Made by a program: the position numbers and the translations under genes. DNA of 64,000 bases, from NCBI RefSeq assembly GCF_001311985.1, contig NZ_BBCJ01000003.1:1-64000 (forward strand), written 5' to 3'. The stretch comes from Geotalea toluenoxydans JCM 15764. Lineage in GTDB: Bacteria > Desulfobacterota > Desulfuromonadia > Geobacterales > Geobacteraceae. Below the pieces are notes generated by a model. That model was not told the DNA's origin. It saw nothing but the letters and a program-made list of their open reading frames with translations, and made no database searches. Below, one piece after another: positions 1 to 9,500 of this stretch (position 1 is the stretch's first letter; each line of letters opens with the position of its first letter).

Positions 1-18
1 CTTGCTACCCCCCTGAAT

Positions 19-39
19 CCCCCCTATTCCATAGGGGGG
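19..39. repeat. 9-bp perfect inverted repeat downstream of ackA
   Basis: CCCCCCTAT, a TCC loop, then ATAGGGGGG. It lies about 70 nt beyond the ackA stop on the minus-strand exit side. It could end ackA transcription, but no clear U-run follows in that direction, so the terminator role is only an inference. No gene is seen in positions 1-108. Confidence 0.4.
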
Positions 40-108
40 AAGCGAACGACAGTGACAGGGGTATATTTTATTTCCGCCTGCGACTACCGTCCGCCGACAG
101 TTTATAAG

Positions 109-1374
109 TTATTTTCTGACGAAATCCGGCCGAGAGAAAGAGTACTCAAACTGCATATGATCGGTGTAGGTTCCTTCCAGAATGGCCGCCACGTCTTCGG
201 TGAAGACCAGTTCCTCGTCGGTAGGGATGACGTAGACTTTCACCGGTGAATCGTCGGTGGTGATGAGAGTCTCCCGTTTCCTGGTCATGGCCGACTTGTT
301 TCGCTCCTTGTCAAGCTTGATGCCCAGATGCTCCAGCCCTTCAATAGTTTTTTCCCTTATCGGCCAGCCCATCTCGCCGACACCGGCGGTGAAGACAACC
401 GCGTCAAGCTTGCCGATGGCGGCCATGTATGAGCCGATGTACTTTCGCAAGCGGTAGGCCTCAATATCCAATGCCAGTTTGCAGAGCTTGTCCCCATTTC
501 CGGCATGCTCAATGACCTCGCGGCGATCGGTAAAGCGCCCGGTAATGCCCAAGACACCACTCTTTTTATTGAGGATGCTGTCGATCTCCTTTGCCGACAA
601 ATTCTCTTTCTGCATCATGAAAGCAGGAATAGCCGGGTCGATATCGCCACAGCGTGTTCCCATTACCGCCCCTTCCAGAGGAGTCAGCCCCATGCTCGTA
701 TCAACGGAAACTCCATTGGCTATGGCACAATGGGAAACCCCATTGCCGATGTGCATGGTGATGATATTGGTATCTTTGGGTGCTTTGCCCAAGAGTACAG
801 CAGCCCGCTTGGAGACATAGAGATGGGAGGTGCCGTGGAACCCATAACGCCGGACGCCGTATTTCTCATACCATTCATAGGGCAGTGGGTAGAGATAGGA
901 ATGCTCCGGCATAGTCTGATGAAAAGCGGTGTCGAAAATCGCCACCTGGGGAACGTCCGGCAGGATGGCCTGGGCTGCTTCAATGCCGGCAATGTTCGGC
1001 GGGTTATGCAGGGGAGCCAGATGCTGCACTTCCTTTACCGCATCAAGCACCTTGTCATCGATCAACACTGAACAGGTGAACTTTTCGCCACCGTGGACCA
1101 CCCTGTGGCCAATGGCGGAGATGTTTTTTATATCTTTCAGAACGCCGTGCACCGGATCGGTCAGTGTTTTGATGATCAGATCGATGGCGACCTGGTGATC
1201 GGGACATTCCGATTCCTCCCGATAGGTTTCCCTCCCCGGCACTTCATGCATTATGAAAGAATCACCTATGATAACCCGTTCAACCATCCCCTTGGCGATC
1301 ACTTCCTTCTTTGCCCAATCGAATAGTTGATACTTTACCGAGGAGCTACCACAGTTAAGGGCAAGTATATCCAT
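109..1374 (-). CDS. ackA: Acetate kinase
   Basis: Cytoplasmic enzyme interconverting acetate + ATP and acetyl phosphate + ADP; with phosphotransacetylase it links acetate to acetyl-CoA. About 421 residues, the usual family length. Acetokinase signatures are in order: NCGSSSVKYQ near the N-terminus, GHRVVHGGE near residue 90, FDTAFHQTMP near 148, GFHGTSHLYV near 180, DTSMGLTPLEG near 225, and GVGEMGWPIRE near 335. I chose the ATG at 1374. A GGGGG at 1386-1390 is 11 nt upstream of it, but only 2 nt upstream of the in-frame ATG at 1383. Both starts give the same core protein. No pta is next to it in this window. The frame is intact. Confidence 0.96.
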   Translation of the reverse strand: MDILALNCGSSSVKYQLFDWAKKEVIAKGMVERVIIGDSFIMHEVPGRETYREESECPDHQVAIDLIIKTLTDPVHGVLKDIKNISAIGHRVVHGGEKFTCSVLIDDKVLDAVKEVQHLAPLHNPPNIAGIEAAQAILPDVPQVAIFDTAFHQTMPEHSYLYPLPYEWYEKYGVRRYGFHGTSHLYVSKRAAVLLGKAPKDTNIITMHIGNGVSHCAIANGVSVDTSMGLTPLEGAVMGTRCGDIDPAIPAFMMQKENLSAKEIDSILNKKSGVLGITGRFTDRREVIEHAGNGDKLCKLALDIEAYRLRKYIGSYMAAIGKLDAVVFTAGVGEMGWPIREKTIEGLEHLGIKLDKERNKSAMTRKRETLITTDDSPVKVYVIPTDEELVFTEDVAAILEGTYTDHMQFEYSFSRPDFVRK

Positions 1375-1616
1375 GTTTTTCATATCCCCCTGAACACAGA
1401 AAATATAATGAAAGCAACCGATTATTTCGGTGGTGGTAAAAATGGCGGGAAAAAGTTTAACGTAAATAAAACCGCTTTTTATAATACCGCAGACTCCTCG
1501 TCAGTTCAAGGATTTTTCTGCATTAGTCACTATTTCCGAAACGACCTTTGTGGTGGACATTTTTCAAAGTGTATGTTACTTTTCAAAAAATCAAACAACT
1601 AATCCAAACTACGACG

Positions 1617-1625
1617 AAGGAGGTG
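1617..1625 (+). promoter_or_regulatory. Strong ribosome binding site that fixes a TTG start
   Basis: AAGGAGGTG lies 6 nt before the TTG at 1632. It decides the ferredoxin start, because the upstream in-frame ATG at 1548 has no such site and would add 28 unrelated residues. Confidence 0.75.
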
Positions 1626-1631
1626 AATACA

Positions 1632-1799
1632 TTGGCTCACAAAATTTCTGACGAGTGCATCAACTGCGGTGCCTGTGACGAATCCTGTCCTGTAAACGCC
1701 ATCAGCGAAGACGGCAGCAAGAGAACCATCTCTGCTGATACCTGCATTGATTGCGGTGCATGCGTGGATACCTGTCCCGTAAGTGCTATCAGCGCTTAA
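1632..1799 (+). CDS. 2[4Fe-4S] ferredoxin
   Basis: Small soluble low-potential electron carrier of about 55 residues, the classic clostridial-type length. Two CxxCxxCxxxCP motifs (CINCGACDESCP and CIDCGACVDTCP) ligate two [4Fe-4S] clusters. The start is TTG with a near-perfect Shine-Dalgarno. The gene stands alone between ackA on the opposite strand and its own hairpin terminator, so it is probably monocistronic. In acetate-oxidising anaerobes such ferredoxins serve 2-oxoacid oxidoreductases, but the partner here cannot be read from the context. Confidence 0.93.
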   Translation: MAHKISDECINCGACDESCPVNAISEDGSKRTISADTCIDCGACVDTCPVSAISA

Positions 1800-1822
1800 T
1801 CCTTCATTGAGAGGATTGATGC

Positions 1823-1857
1823 GGCCGGTGCTCCATGAGCATCGGCCGTTCCTTTTT
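1823..1857 (+). terminator. Rho-independent terminator of the ferredoxin gene
   Basis: An 11-bp stem (GGCCGGTGCTC / GAGCATCGGCC, one G-T wobble) with a CAT loop, followed by a T-rich run (CCTTTTT), starting 24 nt after the ferredoxin stop. Confidence 0.8.
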
Positions 1858-1899
1858 CTGGCCCAGACAACATCACCTGTCGTTGCTCCCTGGCCCGAT

Positions 1900-1928
1900 A
1901 AAAAAAGGCCGGGGTAACCCGGCCTTTT
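1900..1928 (-). terminator. Terminator of the hpt / zinc-ribbon unit
   Basis: A 7-bp GC stem (GGCCGGG / CCCGGCC) with a 4-nt loop. On the minus strand it is followed by a run of U (A-run 1900-1906 on plus) and it lies just after the stop at 1956. The TTTT on the plus side means it may work in both directions. Confidence 0.75.
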
Positions 1929-1955
1929 CCCATCACTTAGTTTGTCGTAGCCCCT

Positions 1956-3896
1956 TTATTGCCCGGCAACCGTCGAGCCAACCACTTCAACCCCGAATTC
2001 CGTAGTATCCTGTGGTACCTTACTGAAAATCACCACAAACGGTATTTCTTTACCCGGTTGAATCCCCAGGTTCGAAAGGGAATCACCGAACTGATTGTTC
2101 ATTGCCGCTTCCAGTTTTTCCATCGGCATGGACTCAAGCTGTTCCTTAGATAGATTGTTGCCGCAATATGCGACTTTCTGCATAGCTATTGCACCGTTTT
2201 TGCCGAAAAGAGACGCCTTGACCTGAATTGATGCACGCGGCTTCCGGTATTCGTTGACGGCTACGCCAGTAATGACAAAAAGCTCCCCGGCCTCCTTGTT
2301 GACAACGAACGCCCCCACTGGGTTTCTTACCCCGATATGTCCTTCCTCGGCAGACTTGATGCCCAGTCGCTGGACTATGGACCCCAAACCCACCTTATTA
2401 AATGCCTCCGGCCAGTTTTTGAGGAAGAAGATACCTGTTCCGGCCAGCCCCAGCAGAACCAGTAAAAAGATTCCAAGACCGGCAAAGGTAAAGAAAGAAT
2501 TGTTCTTTCGACGGGAAGAAATTGACAGCGGAGGATATTCATCCGAAAATTCCGGTTGGGATCCCGACAGCGGCGTTTCTTTCTTATCGCCGCCGACAAG
2601 ATCGTGTAACAACGGCTGATGTTGCGTCTCCTCCGGGGCAGCGGCAGAAGGAGCAACTTGGCCGAAATCGATGGCGGCAAAATCTTGATCTCTTCCTTCT
2701 TCGACGATTTCTCCCACCGCTGATGACTTGCCTGCAGCCTGTTCAGCCGGGCTTGTTGCTAAAAAGGGTTGATTCTGAAGGTCGCCAAAGCTGAACTCGG
2801 GGATATCCGGCACCTCGGCATTATCTGCAGCAGAAGCGGCAGCCGGCGATGCTGCAGGCGGCAAGTTTTCATCACCGCTCCCATCGCCGAAATCAAAGGC
2901 AAATTCTCCATTGCCATCGCTGTCAGGCAGTGCCGGTGGCTGAGCTTGGTGAAGCTGTTCGTCCGGACCTTTTTCTGTCAGGTCGAGTTCCATCTCACTG
3001 ATGAACGGTTCACTGGTTGCAGCCTCGAAATCAGTCGCAGCGGCGAGACCTGCCGGTGCTTCAGGGGAGTCTTCGGCCGCCTCGAAATCAAATGAATCAA
3101 AATCAACTCCGGCTCCTGGCCCCGGTGCAGTGTTACCTGTATCAGCAACAGGGGCATGTTCGGCTTGCTTATCTTCTGCATCGAATGTGAAATCATTGAA
3201 ATCGAATTCGCCACTCTGCTTCGAATCGCTTGCTGCCTCAGTATCGGACGATAGTGATTCTTCAGTGAAGGAAAAGTCTTTGTAACCGAAGGCATCTTCC
3301 GGAGGCTGACTATCGATCTTGGCAGCAGGCTCAGGTTCAGTCCCACCTTCAAAATCGAATTCAAAACGGTTTTCCTCCTGCGGGGCGGCTTCGCTAGAAG
3401 CGATTTCAGGGTTGTCAGCAATACTTGTGTCAGTAAAGGTAGTTTCAGAGGTGTCATCTTCATCCGGGTTGAAGCCACTCAAATCATAGCTTTTTACTAC
3501 TTCTTCCCGCTCAGCCTGTGGCGCCGGCTTCTGCTCCTCATTGAAATTAAAATCACTGAAATCAAACCCCTCTTCGTCCATGGATTCTTCTTGTTTTTTT
3601 TCATCACTGTCTGGCTCTGCAAGCATCTGTTTCAGCTGCGAAAAACTGTTCTGCGGGCCAGCGGCACCTGCGTTTTCAGCCTCTACCCGATCACCTGCCT
3701 GAGCAGGTGCTGCCGGGGGAGGAGGTGTTGCGTCCAGTCCGCCAAGGATGGCATCGAAATCTGTCTCTTCCTGCGGTTCTTTGGTAACGAGAAAGACGTG
3801 CCTGCACTTGGAACAGCGAACCTTGACCCCGCCTTCCTTTATTTTTGCATCATCCAGTTTGAACTTGGTGTTACATTGATCGCACTGTAGTATCAT
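1956..3896 (-). CDS. Zinc-ribbon, single-TM protein with DUF3426-like C-terminus
   Basis: About 646 residues in three parts. Residues 1-40 form an MJ0042-type zinc ribbon with two CxxC knuckles (CDQC, CSKC). Residues ~45-465 are a long acidic, low-complexity linker rich in D/E/F/A with repeated DFxFxDF-type segments, presumably disordered. One membrane segment lies at ~468-492, followed by a DUF3426-like beta domain to the end. The architecture is common in delta- and betaproteobacteria but has no assigned function; cytoplasmic ribbon and external C-terminus are inferred. RBS GGAGG lies 7 nt before the ATG. It starts 22 nt after hpt ends, so the two probably share a transcript. Confidence 0.8.
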   Translation of the reverse strand: MILQCDQCNTKFKLDDAKIKEGGVKVRCSKCRHVFLVTKEPQEETDFDAILGGLDATPPPPAAPAQAGDRVEAENAGAAGPQNSFSQLKQMLAEPDSDEKKQEESMDEEGFDFSDFNFNEEQKPAPQAEREEVVKSYDLSGFNPDEDDTSETTFTDTSIADNPEIASSEAAPQEENRFEFDFEGGTEPEPAAKIDSQPPEDAFGYKDFSFTEESLSSDTEAASDSKQSGEFDFNDFTFDAEDKQAEHAPVADTGNTAPGPGAGVDFDSFDFEAAEDSPEAPAGLAAATDFEAATSEPFISEMELDLTEKGPDEQLHQAQPPALPDSDGNGEFAFDFGDGSGDENLPPAASPAAASAADNAEVPDIPEFSFGDLQNQPFLATSPAEQAAGKSSAVGEIVEEGRDQDFAAIDFGQVAPSAAAPEETQHQPLLHDLVGGDKKETPLSGSQPEFSDEYPPLSISSRRKNNSFFTFAGLGIFLLVLLGLAGTGIFFLKNWPEAFNKVGLGSIVQRLGIKSAEEGHIGVRNPVGAFVVNKEAGELFVITGVAVNEYRKPRASIQVKASLFGKNGAIAMQKVAYCGNNLSKEQLESMPMEKLEAAMNNQFGDSLSNLGIQPGKEIPFVVIFSKVPQDTTEFGVEVVGSTVAGQ

Positions 3897-3918
3897 TCAT
3901 GCCTCCGCCGGAAGATTC

Positions 3919-4446
3919 CTATTCATTCAATTCATAAATAGCCGGCAACTCTCTTAATTTTTCGTTCAGATCCAAACCGTATCCTACGAGGAAGCCCCCC
4001 GGACACTCAAGACCAGTAAAATCGGTTTTAACCTCGATCTTTCGACGCTCCTTCTTATCAATCAGGGCACATATCTTCAGACTTTTCGGCCCCCTTGCCA
4101 ACAACCGCTCCCTGAGGAATGCAAGGGATAAGCCAGTGTCTACAATATCTTCCACAATAAGCACATTCCTGCCGGTTAGCGATGTCTCCACATCCTTTGT
4201 CATTGTCACGTCTCCGGTAGAGTTCATGTCCCTATAGCTGGAGAGCTTGACGAATTCCAGGATGAGTGGCAATTGTATCTGGCGGGCAAGGTCTGCTGCA
4301 AAGAAAAAAGCTCCTTTCAACACCACCACCAGAATCAACTCTTCCCCTGCATAGGCAATGGTGATTTCCCGTGCCAGTCTCCGGATTTCCCCGGCGATCT
4401 GTTTTCTTGAATATAACAAGTCTCCATTAGAGGGCCCGTTCATCAT
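3919..4446 (-). CDS. hpt: Hypoxanthine phosphoribosyltransferase
   Basis: Purine salvage: transfers phosphoribose from PRPP to hypoxanthine (and usually guanine), giving IMP/GMP in the cytoplasm. About 175 residues, normal size. The PRPP-binding signature VLIVEDIVDTG is near residues 96-106. LVVVLKGAFFF (~40-50) and VKLSSYRDMNS (~66-76, flexible loop) also match the family. C-terminal GFLVGYGLDLNE is the purine-contact region. Two adjacent Met codons begin the gene and either could be used. First gene of a two-gene minus-strand unit with the zinc-ribbon protein. Confidence 0.93.
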   Translation of the reverse strand: MMNGPSNGDLLYSRKQIAGEIRRLAREITIAYAGEELILVVVLKGAFFFAADLARQIQLPLILEFVKLSSYRDMNSTGDVTMTKDVETSLTGRNVLIVEDIVDTGLSLAFLRERLLARGPKSLKICALIDKKERRKIEVKTDFTGLECPGGFLVGYGLDLNEKLRELPAIYELNE

Positions 4447-4579
4447 AACCCCGCTTCACCCTTACATTTTTTACGCTCCTCTATAGCAGAATAGAGAGAA
4501 CAGGTCAAATCATTATGGACCCTTATCCTTTTTTGTGATATAAAATGGAGCCTGGAAACCACATCAAATGGGGAATAAC

Positions 4580-5263
4580 ATGAAAAAGCTTTCTCTTCTC
4601 ACAATCTGCCTCGTGCTATTATTTTTCACAACAGCCCATACCTCATCACAACTTGTTGTTCCTGAATCAAATTTCAATTTCGGCACCCTTGTCCAGGGAG
4701 AAAAGCTGCATCATACGTTTTCCATCAAAAACAACGGCGACTCGCCTTTGTCAATTCTGCGAGTGGTTCCTTCATGCGGTTGCACAGCTGCAAATGTCTC
4801 ATCACCGGTCATCCAACCGGGCAAAAGCGGCGAGATCAAGATTGTGTTCGATTCGACAAACTTCACGGGCAAAGTGACAAAAAACATTGCCATTGAAACA
4901 AACGATCCGAAAGCTTCTACCTATACATTGAGCCTCAACGGAACCATCACTGAGGAAGTCCAGATCACCCCCAGGCAGTTGAATCTGGGGCAGATAAAAG
5001 CAGGGAATTCCACCAGATCGAATGTAACCCTGATCAACAGAGGAAGCAGATCTCTAAAAATAATATCGGTAAAAGCCCAGATACCTCAAATAACAGCCGA
5101 AATAAAAAAACAGCAGCTCAAACCGGGTGAGTCCGCTACCATTGAAATTACCGTCACGCCTAAAGCTACCGATAGGATCCTGAGCGGATATCTGACCATC
5201 ACCACCGACAGCCCGAAAAAGGGCGAGATTGTCATTCCTGTTTACGGTTCGCCGACACGATAA
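4580..5263 (+). CDS. DUF1573 exported protein
   Basis: About 227 residues. The N-terminus has a signal peptide (MKKLSLLTICLVLLFFTTAH). Two ASH/PapD-like beta-sandwich repeats follow; the first carries the DUF1573 hallmark VVPSCGCTAANVS and the second begins near QITPRQLNLGQI. Such proteins are periplasmic or envelope-associated with no assigned enzymatic role. I chose the ATG at 4580 over 4568 because TGGGGA (4569-4574) is correctly spaced before it and it starts exactly at the signal peptide. A TATAAA box about 45 nt upstream may be the -10. Convergent with the following metallo-hydrolase gene. Confidence 0.82.
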   Translation: MKKLSLLTICLVLLFFTTAHTSSQLVVPESNFNFGTLVQGEKLHHTFSIKNNGDSPLSILRVVPSCGCTAANVSSPVIQPGKSGEIKIVFDSTNFTGKVTKNIAIETNDPKASTYTLSLNGTITEEVQITPRQLNLGQIKAGNSTRSNVTLINRGSRSLKIISVKAQIPQITAEIKKQQLKPGESATIEITVTPKATDRILSGYLTITTDSPKKGEIVIPVYGSPTR

Positions 5264-5272
5264 GCAGCAGAG

Positions 5273-6153
5273 CTACTGTTCCTTCAACTGCCTGTAGGCA
5301 CGCTCAAGGTTCTGGTTGAAAAATTCCCTGTAACCGGGTAGAGATTCATACTTTGGCAGACGGAAATTCTTCTTCGTCTGCTCCAGAGTCTTCTTCTTTT
5401 CCAGATAGCGCAACACTTCCGTGGTAAAGTCCGTAAAAAAAACCCAAAATTTTCCGATTGACTCGGTGTCCGTCACCTTTCCCAGTCCGGGGACCACATG
5501 CCTGGCATCCAGCCCCTCCAGCATCTCCAGGTTGAGCACCCATTCCCGCAGATAACCATCCCCCATGTAGCCGATCACGTCATTGAAAAAGAGGTCTGAT
5601 GTGAACAGCACCTTTTCCTCCGGCAGATAGACAATCACATCTCCGTCCCCATGGCCGCGCCCCAGATTGCTGGCAACGATGACGCTTTTGCCGTGCCGCA
5701 GGGTAAGGCTCTTGTCAAAAAACATGATCGAATTCTTCAGCTCCCGATAACCCTCCTTCAGGGTCTGCCATGTCTGCCATGAAGTGATGATCTCGATGTC
5801 GGGAGGGAAATCATAGTCAACATAATTGTAACCCTGATGGTGGTGGGTAAGGATAACAGTGGTCAGTGGTGCAGAGGTTATTTTGCCGACCTCTTCCATC
5901 AGTTCAGTGATGCCATCCGGCACGAAATGGGACCCGATGAGGACAACATGTGTGCCGGTAACAACAATAACGGCGTTACTTGCGGCCTTTCCCCTGGGTT
6001 GAGCAATGGCAGCAAAAACATTTTCAGCCAGCTTTTCGATAGCATAGCTTCTGGAGTACCCGGCAGGCTGCCGTCTATGGCAGCGGACGACGGCGTGGCA
6101 CTGAAACAGACGGTTACCGTCAAAAGAAGAAAAAGAGCTATTTTGCTGATCAC
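5273..6153 (-). CDS. Exported metallo-beta-lactamase-fold protein (frame broken)
   Basis: About 293 residues once one missing base is allowed for. GTG start at 6153, RBS AGGAGG 5 nt upstream, signal peptide MISKIALFLLLTVTVCFSA. The frame breaks between about 6040 and 6075; the downstream frame reads AIEKLAENVFAAIAQPRGKA and continues without stop. The fold is indicated by VILTHHHQGYN (~res 100), SNLGRGHGDGDVIVYLP (second His/Asp strand), LFTSDLFFND, and HVVPGLG near the end. The usual HxHxDH metal motif is replaced by HHHQGY, so hydrolase activity is doubtful. The gene is alone, convergent with the DUF1573 gene. Confidence 0.7.
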
Positions 6154-6277
6154 GGCAGCCTCCTTTTTACCCGATTGATACTAGCAAATTCTGAACAAAA
6201 AGGACAGGCCGCAGGCTTGACATCCGGACAATAAACCTTGAGTTATGGATAAAAATAGTGTAAATGTAAAAATTCAC

Positions 6278-6354
6278 GGGCGGTTAGCTCAGTTGGATAG
6301 AGTACAGGCCTCCGAAGCCTGGGGTCGTGGGTTCGAATCCCATGCCGCCCGCCA
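6278..6354 (+). tRNA. tRNA-Arg (anticodon CCG)
   Basis: 77 nt including an encoded CCA. The acceptor stem GGGCGGT pairs with GCCGCCC. The anticodon arm CAGGC-CTCCGAA-GCCTG places CCG at the anticodon, reading codon CGG. The T-loop is GTTCGAATC. All four arms fold by eye. A 7-bp inverted repeat (GTCACTT / AAGTGAC, about 6370-6402) follows. Confidence 0.95.
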
Positions 6355-6471
6355 TTTAAAACCTACTATTGTCACTTGAACCATAAATAGGGCGAAAAGT
6401 GACAGCTTATCCTGCCAAGTGCGGTCTAACCCTTATTCTCCCAAAATTTGGCAAAGAAATTGAACCAACAA

Positions 6472-6508
6472 ATAAGGCCATCCTCTAAATGGATGGCCTT
6501 ATCTTTTT
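6472..6508. terminator. Strong bidirectional terminator
   Basis: A perfect 12-bp stem (ATAAGGCCATCC / GGATGGCCTTAT) with a 7-nt loop, then CTTTTTG. It separates the tRNA on plus from the giant surface-protein gene, which ends at 6591 on minus. Confidence 0.85.
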
Positions 6509-6590
6509 GTATTTTATGTTCAAAAGAAGAATTCATAAAGCTTGCGATTTACGTTTCCCCTCCTCGCTCGCAAAGCCCGCCGGTTGACCC

Positions 6591-9500
6591 TCAAATTATG
6601 CTTAACGGCTCAGCGATGATAACTGTCCCATTCTGAATCGTGATACTCCCTTGGATTGTTGTTACACCAGAATACGTTCCCCCAATCGGATCATATCCCC
6701 CCAGAATAATCAGCTCATGATTTTTGTCGAACACAAGGATTTCGGTCAGCGTGGTTATCGGCAACCGGATTGAAGTGCCGATGCCGCTTGTTATGCCGTT
6801 GTAGGCAGCTGAGAATGTGGTGAAAAATGAGTCGATTCCATTGTCAATCAGCTTGATGCCCTGCTCCACAGGAAGCACGGTAAAAGATTGGGTAACCGCA
6901 TTCGCCGCATTGTAGTTGCTGTCCCCCCACTGACTGGCAATGATGGTGACGGTGCCGGGACCAGCGATTGTCACTGTGTTGCCGCTTACCTGGGCAACTG
7001 CCGGGTCGCTGCTGATGAAGCTGACCGGCAGTGCGCTGGTTGCTGTTGCGTTGAGGGTGAACTCCGGGCCACCGGCAATTTTGTTTGCTATGGCCGCAAA
7101 GCTGATGGTCTGGTTAGCTTTGTTGACGATCTGAGTCACTCCGGTGGAAACCGGACTCTGGAGATGATTGTTGTCACCCGTGTACTGGGCAGTTATGGTA
7201 TTGACTCCCGCCGGCATCATCGTGGCGGATAGTGATGCACTGCCGCTGGCAGGATTGACATTGACCTCCTCTGCCCATCCGATACCGTTGCTGAACCGCA
7301 CCTTGCCGCTCGCCCCCACCGGGGAAACCGTTGCCGATATGGTAACCGGCTGGCCATAGGTGGAAGGGTTGGGACTTGATTGACTAATGCTGATGCTTGT
7401 TGCCGCCGGGGCAATAATCATGGTCCCGGTGGCACTCCCTTGATAGTTGGCGCTGCTGATGGTGCCGACGACGGCATAGGTGCCGGCTGCAACGGGAACG
7501 GTACCGGCACCGTTATAGGTAAAGGTCACTGACAGCCCGGAGGGGCTTGTTGTCGCCGAAACTGTTTTTGCAGCGCCGTCATAGGTGGCGCTGAGATTGC
7601 CGAGGGCTACAGTTGCCGGTGACTTGTGGACAGTCAAGGTTTGTATTACAGGCGAAGCGGAGTTGTAATAGTAATCCCCCCACTGTGTTGCCGTGATGTT
7701 TACGGTACCGGCACCGACAATAGTTATGGTATTGCCACTGACCGTGGCCACGGCCAGATTGTCGCTGGTGTAGCTGATAGCCAGCCCGCTGCTGGCCGTG
7801 GCGCCAAGGGTGAATGGCGCATCGCCGTAAGTCCTGGCATCGATTACGGGAAAGCTGATGTACTGGTCTTGCTTGATGGTGAAGTATTCGCTCTTTACCG
7901 GCTCCTGGTTTCCGGCTGCATCCCTGGCAAAATATTGCAGGGTCATCGAGCTTCCAACGTAAATCGGCCCGCCATAGACCGCTGAGGCGGGGGTCGGTAA
8001 CGTGCCGTCAACTGTGTAATAAATGGTTGCCGGTTCGTTGGCGCTCAGGGTAACCCATTGGGGTGCCTGGTATGTGCCACCGGGCGGCGTGGCTGTGGTG
8101 TCCGGGGGGTTGGTGTCGCTTGTTCCGCCTGATATTGCGCGCACACGGCTGGATGAGTCGGCAAAAAAGATGGTGCCGTTTGAGTCAATGGAAAGACCTC
8201 GCGGATTGACAATCATGGCAGCAGTGGCAGGCCCTCCGTCTCCCGAATAACCGGCTGTCCCTGTTCCGGCCAGGGTTGATATAAGTCCCGTTGCACTGTT
8301 CACCTTTCGGATACGATGGTTGAATGTATCGCTTATATAGATATTTCCACTGCCATCCAGGACGATGCGGTGGGGAGCATAAAGGCTCGCCTGGGTAGCT
8401 GGGCCTCCATCACCCGAATAACCGCCCATACCATTACCCGCCACGATGCTTTTTGCCGATGTTGCCTTGTCTATTCTGACAATTACGTGGCCCCACGTTT
8501 CCGCATAATACAGGTTACCGGTCCTGTCCAGGGTGACACCTTCCGGATGATAGCCGGTAGCTATGGTGGTAATGATGCCGGTTGTCTTCTCTACTTTCCT
8601 GATGCCGTTGCTGCCGCTGTCGGCAATGTAGATACTCCCTGCCGCGTCAACGGCCAGACCGCGTATATCCCCCAGGGATGCAGCAGTAGCGAGCCCCCCG
8701 TCGCCGGTAGCACCGCTGGTCCCGTTACCGGCAACCGTGGTTATGATGAAGGAAGCCATGTCTATTTTCCTGACCCGGTAATTCTGGTTGTCGCTTATGT
8801 AGATGTTTCCGCTGGTGTCCAATGCTACGGCAAATGGCCGGTTAAGTCCGGCCATGTAAGCGGGTCCTCCGTCGCCGCTGAATTCTGCAAGGCCGTTTCC
8901 TGCTATGGTGGCGATGCTCCCGCTGGCCTTATCCACTCTTCTGATGCGATTATTTGCAGAGTCCGCGATATAGATATTGCCATCGAGATCGACAGCAGCA
9001 TCTTCCGGGTAGTTCAGGGATGATCCGACAGCGGTGCCCCCGTCTCCAGTAAATCCCGCCACGCCGTTCCCCGCCACCGTGTTGATGATACCCTGCTCTG
9101 CCACAGTAATTGAATAAACTTGCGTCTGGACCGGTTCGCTATTCACAGCGTCGCGGGCGAAAAATTTGAGCGTGGTGGATGCGGCAATGTACAGAGGCCC
9201 GGAGTAAACGGGTGAATAAGAGGTCGGCTCAGTACCGTCGGTGGTGTAATAGATGGTCCCTGGTTTGTCGGTGGTCAGGGTGACTGTCAGCGGCCCCGCA
9301 TAGGTGCCGCCGGCAGGAGTCGCTGTCACTGACGGGGGATTGGTGTCATAGGTTATCGGTCTTCCCTGGGAACCGATCATGTTGGCGGGACCGATCGGAA
9401 GCCCGGTAATCTGGTCGCAATCGGAAAGAGCAGCCCTGACATGGCCCGACCCGCTCCAGCTTGGCACATCCGATTCGGTGACATAGTAATAGAGGGACCC

